Assembly: GCA_046719185.1 (NCBI GenBank) | Contig: JBDNDK010000112.1 | Span: forward strand, 1-7,875 | Direction of reading: 5' to 3' | Source of the DNA: JBDNDK01 sp046719185 | GTDB taxonomy: Bacteria; Armatimonadota; UBA5829 | Length of the DNA stretch: 7,875 bases | In this document: one piece after another, positions 1-5,736 of the stretch | How positions within the stretch are numbered: position 1 is the stretch's first letter | Layout of the letters: the number at the start of each line of letters is the position of its first letter | Notes under the pieces: model-generated | The model's database searches: none | What the model was told of the DNA's origin: nothing | What the model saw: only the letters and a program-made list of their open reading frames with translations | Made by a program: the position numbers and the translations under genes

Positions 1-1058
1 TTCAAGCACTAAACAAAATTTCAGAAGAAACAATGTTTATGAGCAGAAAGTTGCTTAATGGTGAAGCTGGTATAAAAGCAACTATTTTTGATCCCAGAAT
101 AAAAGCAATGGATCTTCGAAAGATAATAAAACCGAATAATTTTGAGGTGCATGTAAATGTAACTCAAGCAGCAACCAAAGCAACACTAAATTCTGCAACA
201 ACAGCAGGTGGTCTGGCAGGTGCATTTCATAATGCAACCGCTGGCACAATGGTAATAAATGGAGTTAGGGTAAATTGGCCAGCAAACTCAACAAATGAAG
301 ATGTTATAAATGCTATCAATGCAGTGTCTGATGAAACAAATGTTGTTGCAACCTATGATACAGATCATATTGTTCTGACTCAAACTAAGTATGGCTCTGA
401 TCAGAAGATAGAACTGGAAGGTTCTGCTCAGTTTGCAATAGGTGGAGCTATAAAGGCAACAGCTATTGGTGTAGATGCCAGAGCAGTTATAACAGATGGC
501 ACAAATATTATTTCTGATTCAACATGGGCATCAGGAAAAGGATTAGTACTAAGAGATACACTAGGAAATGTGATAGTTCTTGATGAATCTGCAAATGCTG
601 TAGCAAACCTTGGGGAGATAGCATCAGCAAAAGTAGGCACTCTCACATTCCAAGTAGGTGCCTACGCAAATCAGCTTAGAAAAGTTAATTTAAGTTCAGT
701 TCATTCTTCACAACTTGGTATTTTTGCAATACCGGGAAAGAGTATAGCTGATATAGATCTAACAACTTTCAGAGGAGCTCAAGAAGCCATCACAATAATT
801 GATGATGCTATATCTCAGATGTCATCATTAAGAGCTGAGCTTGGTTCATTGCAAAAACAAGTTCTTGAAAGTTCAATTAGGTCTCTTGGAATAGCAAAAG
901 AAAATATCCAAGCTTCTGAATCTACTATTAGAGACACTAATATGGCTGAAGAAGTAGTGGAAATGACAAGAAATCAGATACTACAGCAGGCTGGTGTGTC
1001 AATGCTTACTCAAGCGAACCAAACACCAATGGCTTTAATGGCACTGCTGAGACAATAA
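1..1058 (+). CDS. Flagellin (first paralogue), 5' end outside window
   Basis: Filament subunit exported by the flagellar type III apparatus. The reading frame is open to the left edge: codons run from base 3 and the first visible residues (QALNKISEETMF) match residues 122-133 of the second flagellin here, so the ATG at 33 is internal and about 120 N-terminal residues are missing. The 351 visible residues comprise the end of the N-terminal D1 helix, a variable middle holding a Flagellin_IN-like segment (about bases 243-426, MVINGVRVNW to KIELEGSA), and the complete C-terminal D1/D0 coiled region (SLGIAKENIQASESTIRDTN, then QILQQAGVSMLTQANQ, ending LLRQ). It aligns with the second flagellin throughout, so the pair is a tandem duplication that has diverged mostly in the middle. 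There are no cysteines, as usual for filament proteins. Isoleucine is mostly ATA (about 19 of 32 by hand count), unlike its neighbour, suggesting lower expression. A fliC-type symbol is possible, but the paralogue cannot be assigned. Confidence 0.95.
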   Translation, partial: QALNKISEETMFMSRKLLNGEAGIKATIFDPRIKAMDLRKIIKPNNFEVHVNVTQAATKATLNSATTAGGLAGAFHNATAGTMVINGVRVNWPANSTNEDVINAINAVSDETNVVATYDTDHIVLTQTKYGSDQKIELEGSAQFAIGGAIKATAIGVDARAVITDGTNIISDSTWASGKGLVLRDTLGNVIVLDESANAVANLGEIASAKVGTLTFQVGAYANQLRKVNLSSVHSSQLGIFAIPGKSIADIDLTTFRGAQEAITIIDDAISQMSSLRAELGSLQKQVLESSIRSLGIAKENIQASESTIRDTNMAEEVVEMTRNQILQQAGVSMLTQANQTPMALMALLRQ

Positions 1059-1068
1059 TCAACCTCCG

Positions 1069-1095
1069 GGGTGAGGAGACTAGCCCTTCTCACCC
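1069..1095 (+). terminator. Hairpin after first flagellin, possible terminator
   Basis: GGGTGAG (1069-1075) pairs perfectly with CTCACCC (1089-1095). The stem extends inward by G-U, A-T and G-C pairs to 10 bp with a 7-base loop. It lies 10 bases after the flagellin stop. No T-run follows, so it may be a processing or mRNA-stabilising 3' hairpin rather than an intrinsic terminator. Confidence 0.5.
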
Positions 1096-1233
1096 ATCCT
1101 GTTCGACTTATTCACCATTCCTGAATAAATATCAGGCTCGGGGCTGTCTTCTGACAATAAATCTATGAGTTAATTTTTTAGAATAATAGATAATGAAAAG
1201 AGATAGCCTCACTTTTTCCTCTTTTTTGTATTC

Positions 1234-1299
1234 AAAATGCATAAAAATGCAAAAAAACGATACTAGTAATATTTCCTGTTCAAATTTTTACAAAATGCA
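1234..1299. repeat. Three AAAATGCA direct repeats
   Basis: AAAATGCA occurs at 1234-1241, 1244-1251 and 1292-1299. The first and third copies are the longer 10-mer CAAAATGCAT, whose end contains the palindrome ATGCAT. They could be binding sites for a regulator, or chance in AT-rich DNA. Confidence 0.35.
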
Positions 1300-1358
1300 T
1301 GGAAAAACTATTTTGAGGCAGTGGAAAAAGGATTTTTCAAGCTGCTATAAATTATCAT

Positions 1359-1378
1359 CAAGCTTTGTGTAAAGCTTG
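1359..1378. repeat. Perfect 8-bp inverted repeat, 4-base loop
   Basis: CAAGCTTT (1359-1366) and AAAGCTTG (1371-1378) are perfect reverse complements around the loop GTGT. No T-run follows, so it is not a typical terminator. It could be an operator or part of a larger RNA fold. Confidence 0.6.
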
Positions 1379-1427
1379 GCTACCCAACACTACTGAGAGA
1401 TAGTTCAGTAAACATTCAAAATGTTTC

Positions 1428-1446
1428 TATTCATATAATATGAATA
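1428..1446. repeat. 19-base perfect palindrome
   Basis: TATTCATAT (1428-1436) and ATATGAATA (1438-1446) mirror each other around a single central A at 1437. This symmetry fits a dimeric DNA-binding protein better than an RNA hairpin, because there is almost no loop. It lies about 125 bases upstream of the sigma-28-like promoter. Confidence 0.55.
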
Positions 1447-1459
1447 AGAGTTGTTGGAG

Positions 1460-1513
1460 CTTCCCACACAAATATATCATTGTTCTATATAGAATCTATG
1501 TATATTTGGGAAG
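1460..1513. repeat. Long interrupted hairpin with nested palindrome
   Basis: CTTCCC (1460-1465) pairs with GGGAAG (1508-1513). After a 4-base bulge (1466-1469), 1470-1476 (AAATATA) pairs with 1501-1507 (TATATTT). The loop contains its own 12-base palindrome, TTCTATATAGAA (1483-1494). Read as RNA it is a single extended stem. No T-run follows on either side. Confidence 0.5.
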
Positions 1514-1569
1514 ATGATAAAAAAATTCCGTATTTTTGCTTGGAATATGGAATAAAGAAAAATGAATGA

Positions 1570-1596
1570 AGTAGTTTTCATTTTCAATGCAGATAA
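1570..1596 (+). promoter_or_regulatory. Sigma-28 (FliA)-type promoter for second flagellin
   Basis: The -10 element GCAGATAA (1589-1596) matches 7 of 8 bases of the FliA consensus GCCGATAA. Exactly 11 bases upstream lies AGTAGTTT (1570-1577), matching 5 of 8 bases of TAAAGTTT, including all of GTTT. Position, spacing and the flagellin gene downstream agree. Transcription would start near 1603, giving a leader of about 100 bases. A 22-base inverted repeat (11-bp arms) covers the -10 element. Confidence 0.65.
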
Positions 1597-1637
1597 GATA
1601 GGCTGAAAATCTGCATTGATAAAAAAGATTGCCTATC
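1584..1637. repeat. Interlocking inverted repeats over promoter -10
   Basis: Arm pair 1: TCAATGCAGAT (1584-1594) with ATCTGCATTGA (1609-1619), 11 bp, perfect, 14-base spacer. Arm pair 2: GATAGGC (1597-1603) with GCCTATC (1631-1637), 7 bp, perfect. The left arm of pair 2 lies inside the loop of pair 1 and its partner lies outside, the connectivity of an H-type pseudoknot. GCCTA (1631-1635) can instead pair with TAGGC (1647-1651). The repeats also contain the predicted -10 element and start point, so they may act as DNA operators. Confidence 0.55.
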
Positions 1638-1665
1638 AAAAAAATCTAGGCTAAATGCCAATTTT

Positions 1666-1680
1666 TGCCATGGAATGGCA
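1666..1680 (+). promoter_or_regulatory. Small leader hairpin upstream of flagellin RBS
   Basis: TGCCAT (1666-1671) pairs with ATGGCA (1675-1680) around the loop GGA, ten bases before the Shine-Dalgarno site. A second TGCCA at 1656-1660 could compete for the same partner. It may protect the leader RNA or tune access to the ribosome binding site; there is no direct evidence for either. Confidence 0.4.
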
Positions 1681-1690
1681 GGACCTTTCA

Positions 1691-1696
1691 GGGAGG
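1691..1696 (+). promoter_or_regulatory. Ribosome binding site fixing flagellin start at 1708
   Basis: GGGAGG lies 11 bases before the ATG at 1708. The in-frame ATG at 1675 lies upstream of this site, has no good site of its own and would add 11 residues not seen on flagellins, so 1708 is the true start. Confidence 0.8.
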
Positions 1697-1707
1697 ATTT
1701 AAAAATT

Positions 1708-3168
1708 ATGGGTTTCAGTATTAACTTCAACGCATCCGCAATTGGTGCTCACAGAATGATGGGGCAAACAGACAATGCTCTCAATAAGAGCATTGAAAGA
1801 TTATCATCTGGTTTCAAGATCAACGCAGCAAGCGATGATCCTGCAGGATTGGTAATTTCTGAAAAATTGCGTGCACAAGCAAGCGGTCTCGAAATGGCTA
1901 TAAAGAATGCTGCAGACAGTATCAATATGGTAAAGACTGTTGAAGCATCTTTAAGTGAAGTTCACACACTTCTTCGCGGTATGAGAGACTTAGCAGTTCA
2001 TGCATCAAACACTGGTGCAACAGACGAAGCAGCTAGAGCAGCTGACCAAGCACAGATAGCTTCAGCTATAGCATCTCTTAACAAGATTTCTGAAGAAACA
2101 ATGTTTGGTTACAGAAAACTCTTAAATGGTGATGCTGGTCTTAAGTTTATCCAAGCTTCAGCTGCAGCTAACACAGTTGAGAGAATCAATCTTAATAATG
2201 TAACAGACAGAACAACAGATTTCACAGTTAGACTTGCTATCACAGCAACAGCAAGCCAAGCAACAGCACAAACCGGTGTTATCACTGGTGCAATTGCAAC
2301 AGCTGCTGGAAACATTACAATCAATGGTAAGTATATTGAATGGTCAGCAGGCCAATTCAATGCTGCAACTGCAACAGATTCAATTGTAGCATTAGGTGCA
2401 TACTTAAACGGCTTCTCAGCTGAAACAGGTGTTGCAGTATCTGCAATAGCTGCAGGTAACCTAAACCTTACAGCAGTGGAGTATGGCAGCAATGCAAAAT
2501 TTGAAATCACCGACGCTTCAAGCCAACTCTTTAATGTTTCCAGTGTAACAGCTGGTAAAGATGTCAAAGGTGTTGTAACAGATGGTGATGGAAGATTAAT
2601 CGGTGGTATTTGGAATAAAGGCTCAGGAACTATTCTTAAAGACAATCTTGGAAATGAGATTCAACTCAAAGCTGCTGCCGCAACTTCTGCTCTTATGGCT
2701 GCAACAACAATAGGTGAAGCTAAAACAGCTGGCACACTTATATTCCAAGTTGGTGCTTATGCAGGTCAAACAAGAGGTGCTAACATAGCATCTACTCACT
2801 CAGCTAAATTAGGTGAGATGACATTAAAAGTTAATGGCACAGATACAAAACTTAATGTAGCAAAAATTGATGTGTCCACATTTGAAGGTGCACAGAATGC
2901 TATTAAGATCCTTGACAAAGCAATAACAGACATTTCCAACCAAAGAGCCTCACTTGGTTCACTACAGAAACAAACACTTGAATCAAGTATGAGATCTCTT
3001 GGAATAGCTAAAGAAAATATCATGGCTTCTGAATCAACAATCAGAGACACTGATATGGCTGCTGAGATGGTTACATTCACAAAGAACCAGATTCTCCAGC
3101 AAGCTGCTGTATCAATGCTTGCTCAAGCTAACCAAGCTCCTTCTATGCTTCTGAGTTTAATCAGATAA
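1708..3168 (+). CDS. fliC: Flagellin (second paralogue, probable major subunit)
   Basis: Filament subunit of 486 residues. The N-terminal D0/D1 region (about 1-145) has the classic flagellin signature (INFNASAIGAHR, IERLSSGFKINAASDDPAGL at 29-48). The middle carries a Flagellin_IN-like segment (about 201-267, NITINGKYIEW to NAKFEI) and a less conserved D2/D3-like part. The C-terminal D1/D0 region (about 395-486) ends QILQQAAVSMLAQANQAPSM, the disordered tail normally bound by FliS. There is no cysteine. The start at 1708 is chosen over 1675 from the ribosome binding site and the family N-terminus. Isoleucine is mainly ATT/ATC (only about 9 of 38 ATA) and CGT/CGC occur near the 5' end, suggesting selection for high expression. 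A sigma-28-like promoter and structured leader precede it. At the positions matching Salmonella FliC R90 and E114 (TLR5 contact residues) it has Gly91 and Gln116. Confidence 0.97.
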   Translation: MGFSINFNASAIGAHRMMGQTDNALNKSIERLSSGFKINAASDDPAGLVISEKLRAQASGLEMAIKNAADSINMVKTVEASLSEVHTLLRGMRDLAVHASNTGATDEAARAADQAQIASAIASLNKISEETMFGYRKLLNGDAGLKFIQASAAANTVERINLNNVTDRTTDFTVRLAITATASQATAQTGVITGAIATAAGNITINGKYIEWSAGQFNAATATDSIVALGAYLNGFSAETGVAVSAIAAGNLNLTAVEYGSNAKFEITDASSQLFNVSSVTAGKDVKGVVTDGDGRLIGGIWNKGSGTILKDNLGNEIQLKAAAATSALMAATTIGEAKTAGTLIFQVGAYAGQTRGANIASTHSAKLGEMTLKVNGTDTKLNVAKIDVSTFEGAQNAIKILDKAITDISNQRASLGSLQKQTLESSMRSLGIAKENIMASESTIRDTDMAAEMVTFTKNQILQQAAVSMLAQANQAPSMLLSLIR

Positions 3169-3189
3169 TTAGAAAAATGAGCTAATTAT

Positions 3190-3218
3190 TGGTGGACTGC
3201 CCTTAAGGTAGTCCACCA
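3190..3218 (+). terminator. Strong hairpin after second flagellin
   Basis: TGGTGGACT (3190-3198) pairs perfectly with AGTCCACCA (3210-3218). One G-U and two C-G pairs extend the stem to 12 bp with loop CTTAA. Only TTTAG follows, so termination may be partial. Placed between an abundant flagellin and the scarce cap protein, it would suit reduced read-through or 3' end protection. Confidence 0.65.
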
Positions 3219-3232
3219 TTTAGTCGTTAATT

Positions 3233-3294
3233 AAATTAGAGAGTATGGTGAAGAAAATAAAATAATCGTCGCTCAAAACACCATACTCTAATTT
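3233..3294. repeat. Long inverted repeat upstream of fliD
   Basis: The left arm 3233-3250 (ending AGTATGGTG) and right arm 3279-3294 (starting CACCATACT) are reverse complements over 16 pairs, broken only by a 2-base bulge in the left arm. The 28-base spacer (3251-3278) is A-rich. It occupies most of the space between the flagellin hairpin and the fliD start, and a TATAAT hexamer sits at its right end (3294-3299) without a recognisable -35. It could be a second transcript hairpin, an operator pair or a small mobile-element remnant. Confidence 0.55.
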
Positions 3295-3324
3295 ATAATA
3301 ACTGCACAAAGGTAGGACGGCTAT

Positions 3325-5304
3325 ATGAGAGGATTAATGTCAGTAGGAGGCTTAGCCTCTGGATTAAACACAGATGATATTATCACCAAAATAATGGAGA
3401 TTGCTAAAAGGCCACAAAAAAGGCTGGAGATTAGCAAGTTAGAAGCTCAAGCGAAACTTGCTGAGTGGCAAAACATCAATACAAGAGTTCTTGCTACAAA
3501 AATGCAGATTGATAATATCACAAAAAGCAGTTTCTTTGAATCAAAAAAAGTATTTAGCTCAAACACTGACATTATGACAGTAAGTGCATCCAGCACAGCT
3601 GCTGAAGGCACATATTTTATGAAAGTTCTTTCAAAAGCACAAGCCCATCAAATAGCCTCTCAAAGTTTTAATTCTATAGATACAAATATAGGCACCGGAA
3701 AAGTATCTATCAGCATGGCAAATAGTGAATCATTTGATGTTGATATAGATACAAACAACAACACTCTGGCAGGGTTAAGAGATTCTATCAATAGAGCAGG
3801 CAAAGATGTTAGAGCTTCTATTATAAATGCTGGCACAACTGAGTCACCTCAATATAAACTTCTTTTAACAAGCATAAAGACAGGTGCAGATTATCAGATG
3901 ACTGTTGATACATCTCAATTGGTTGGTGGACAAACACCTATCATTGACCAAGAGGTGCAGTCTGCTTCAAATGCACAGATACAGCTTGGAGAAGGAGCTG
4001 GAGCTATTATAATAAGCAAAAGCACAAATATTGTATCAGATCTTATACCCGGTGTAACCTTAAACATCAGCAGTGCTGATCCTACAAAAACAGTAAAAAT
4101 AGAAGTGCAGAATGATATAAACGGAATAAAAAGCGGCATTCAGCAATTTGTAGAGCAATACAATGATTTGCTAAGTACAATAGACAGCCAATTCAAGTAT
4201 GATTCTGAAACAAAAGAATCAGGAACTCTCATTGGAAGTGTTGCTCTTCAAACAATCCAATCAGATCTGCTGAGAGTAAGCACAAGTAGTGTACCAGGTT
4301 TGACACCAGCTTTTTCTGCATTATCATCAATTGGGATCACTCTAAACAATGCTGGAAGACTGATAATAAATGATGCTACCCTAACAAATGCTCTCACCAA
4401 CAACCTAAATGATGTAAAGAGATTATTTGCAGTAGATATGCAGTCTGAAAGCACTTATGTATCCTATTTATCATCAACAACAGACACTCAAAACTCAGGC
4501 AGTGCAGGTTGGAGAGTAAACATCACTCAACCTGCAACCCAAACAAGGGTAACAGCAGGAGTTGAGATGAGTGGTGTTCTTGATGCAGATGAAGTTTTAA
4601 CAATAAATGGTAAAACTGTTAATCTAACAGCAGGCATGACTCAAAATCAAATTTTACAAGCTATAAACAATATGTCAAAAGAGCTTGGTGTGACTGCATC
4701 ATTCACACAAGCAGATGGAACAGGTTCAGGCAATTATCTCACAATAAAAAATATTTCTTATGGTGCAACTAGGAATGTTTCAGTTCAGAGCTCATTATCC
4801 AATCAATCTGGAGTAACCTCTGGAATAGGAAATATAAGGGTATCACTTAGCTCTCAAACAGGTGAAGGCGGTAGCTTTATACTTGAAGGTGCAGATGTAG
4901 CAGGCACAATAAATGGACAGCCTGCAACCGGTAAAGGACAAACTCTCACTGCAAATCCATCAACTCCAGGCAGCCCAATAAAAGGTCTTCAGCTTACAAT
5001 CACTGCTGTTGAACCAATACAAACAAGAGTAACTTTCACCAAAGGTGTTGGAGCAACCTTAAAAGATATGATGGACAGAATGACAAGTGTAAATGGAGCT
5101 CTAACTACAGCTTCAAACTCAGTATCATCAGAAATTGAAGAACTGCAAAAAACTATAGATGACTGGAACTCAAGACTAAAGCTTCAGGAACAAAGACTAT
5201 GGCAGCAGTTTAATGCAATGGAATCTCAACTTGCAAGACTGCAATCTCAAGGCGACTATTTAATGGGTCAATTAAGAGCCCTAAATAATAATAACTCTAG
5301 ATAA
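3325..5304 (+). CDS. fliD: Flagellar filament cap protein FliD (HAP2)
   Basis: Cap protein at the filament tip that directs flagellin folding and insertion. It has 659 residues, at the long end for the family. FliD_N covers about residues 5-105 (SVGGLASGLNTDDIITKIMEI, then the coiled helix RLEISKLEAQAKLAEWQN). The FliD_C-type region runs from about 230 to 370 (GVTLNISSADPTKTVKIEV, FVEQYNDLLSTI, SSIGITLNNAGRLIIND). A Flagellin_IN-like domain is inserted at about 421-490 (VLTINGKTVNLTAGM). The block VAGTINGQPATGKGQTLT (525-542) and a coiled coil at about 597-648 end the protein. No cysteines are seen. The start at 3325 has AGGA (3314-3317) seven bases upstream; the ATG at 3337 has its purine-rich site too close. 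It lies 156 bases after the flagellin gene and 30 before fliS. Confidence 0.96.
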   Translation: MRGLMSVGGLASGLNTDDIITKIMEIAKRPQKRLEISKLEAQAKLAEWQNINTRVLATKMQIDNITKSSFFESKKVFSSNTDIMTVSASSTAAEGTYFMKVLSKAQAHQIASQSFNSIDTNIGTGKVSISMANSESFDVDIDTNNNTLAGLRDSINRAGKDVRASIINAGTTESPQYKLLLTSIKTGADYQMTVDTSQLVGGQTPIIDQEVQSASNAQIQLGEGAGAIIISKSTNIVSDLIPGVTLNISSADPTKTVKIEVQNDINGIKSGIQQFVEQYNDLLSTIDSQFKYDSETKESGTLIGSVALQTIQSDLLRVSTSSVPGLTPAFSALSSIGITLNNAGRLIINDATLTNALTNNLNDVKRLFAVDMQSESTYVSYLSSTTDTQNSGSAGWRVNITQPATQTRVTAGVEMSGVLDADEVLTINGKTVNLTAGMTQNQILQAINNMSKELGVTASFTQADGTGSGNYLTIKNISYGATRNVSVQSSLSNQSGVTSGIGNIRVSLSSQTGEGGSFILEGADVAGTINGQPATGKGQTLTANPSTPGSPIKGLQLTITAVEPIQTRVTFTKGVGATLKDMMDRMTSVNGALTTASNSVSSEIEELQKTIDDWNSRLKLQEQRLWQQFNAMESQLARLQSQGDYLMGQLRALNNNNSR

Positions 5305-5334
5305 GAATACTTATAAAATTAAAGGAACTACTCT

Positions 5335-5736
5335 ATGACCACAAATGGTTATGAAACATATAAGCAAAATTCAGTAACAACTGTATCACCAGGGAAACTA
5401 TTATTAATGGCTTATGATGGAGCCATTAAGTTTTGCAAAATGACAGATGAATCACTTTCTAATAATGATTTTAGTGGATTGAATGAATATGGCAACAGAG
5501 CAATAGCAATAGTGTGTGAATTGATATCTACCTTAAGAGATGATGTAGATCCTGTACTAGCTCAGAGATTAAAATCATTATACACATATATTATAGATAA
5601 AATTTCAGAATCAATTCTGTTGGCAGACCCATCTGGTGTTAATGAAGCTGAAAAAATATTAAAAGAACTTAGAGAAACTTGGGCTCAAGCAGAAGAAAGC
5701 CTTAGAAATGAATCTTTGAAGGAGGCTGCAGCTTGA
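5335..5736 (+). CDS. fliS: Flagellin-specific export chaperone FliS
   Basis: Cytoplasmic chaperone that binds the disordered C-terminus of flagellin, prevents early polymerisation and delivers it to the export gate. It has 133 residues, normal for the family. The signature is clear: YETYKQNSVTTVSPGKLLLMAYDGAIKFCK at the N-terminus, the helix NRAIAIVCELISTLR (about 54-68), then RLKSLYTYIIDKISESILLAD and LKELRETWAQAEESL. AAAGGA at 5321-5326 lies eight bases before the ATG. It follows fliD by 30 bases, and its stop TGA overlaps the TTG start of the next gene (TTGA), so the two are translationally coupled. Its GGAGG (5721-5725) also serves that gene. Confidence 0.96.
   Translation: MTTNGYETYKQNSVTTVSPGKLLLMAYDGAIKFCKMTDESLSNNDFSGLNEYGNRAIAIVCELISTLRDDVDPVLAQRLKSLYTYIIDKISESILLADPSGVNEAEKILKELRETWAQAEESLRNESLKEAAA
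5721..5725 (+). promoter_or_regulatory. Ribosome binding site supporting a TTG start
   Basis: A perfect GGAGG inside the 3' end of fliS stands seven bases before the TTG at 5733. No ATG or GTG in the next gene has a comparable site, so TTG initiation is well supported. The start overlaps the fliS stop by four bases. Confidence 0.75.

Larger units (their letters stand above)
1059..1707. other. Long structured gap between the two flagellin genes
   Basis: No convincing gene lies in these 649 bases. They hold a hairpin just after the first flagellin (1069-1095), a second hairpin of 7 bp with a 7-base loop (1108-1114 with 1122-1128), three AAAATGCA repeats (1234-1299), several perfect palindromes (1359-1378, 1428-1446, 1460-1513), a sigma-28-like promoter (1570-1596) overlapped by an inverted repeat (1584-1619), a leader hairpin (1666-1680) and the ribosome binding site of the second flagellin. 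The likely reading is a terminator/3' end, then a regulatory region and structured 5' leader for the second flagellin. The middle (about 1190-1560) has no assigned role. Confidence 0.7.

Noticed and set aside
33..35. ATG as start of the first flagellin
   Set aside because: The frame is open upstream and encodes flagellin residues homologous to positions 122-131 of the paralogue, so the gene starts outside the window.
1060..1160. Possible c-di-GMP (GEMM) riboswitch, considered because such switches often precede flagellar genes
   Set aside because: The local stems do not match the GEMM core or its conserved loop and tetraloop-receptor sequence, and the position is directly behind a gene stop, far from the next start.
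1193..1372. 59-codon open frame starting ATG in the gap between flagellins (MKRDSLTFSS...)
   Set aside because: No Shine-Dalgarno site, Lys/Ser/Cys-rich low-complexity composition unlike the neighbours, no recognisable domain, and its end runs into the palindrome at 1359-1378. Likely chance.
1675..1707. In-frame upstream ATG that would extend the second flagellin by 11 residues
   Set aside because: The ribosome binding site at 1691-1696 lies inside this extension and serves the ATG at 1708, which also gives the usual flagellin N-terminus.
1059..1707. Sigma-54 promoter or mobile element/CRISPR in the gap
   Set aside because: No TGGCAC-N5-TTGC match, no transposase frame, no terminal repeats with target duplication, and no regularly spaced repeats.
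2109..2645. Long open frame on the minus strand within the second flagellin (also shorter ones at 428-646, 2796-3080, 3915-4139, 4248-4454 and 5773-6057)
   Set aside because: All lie opposite well-supported genes, lack ribosome binding sites and have composition expected from antisense of Ala/Thr-rich coding sequence.
3204..3230. Weak sigma-28-like promoter before fliD (TAAGGTAG, 11-base spacer, GTCGTTAA)
   Set aside because: Only 5 of 8 and 6 of 8 matches, and its -35 lies inside the hairpin 3190-3218. Too weak to annotate.
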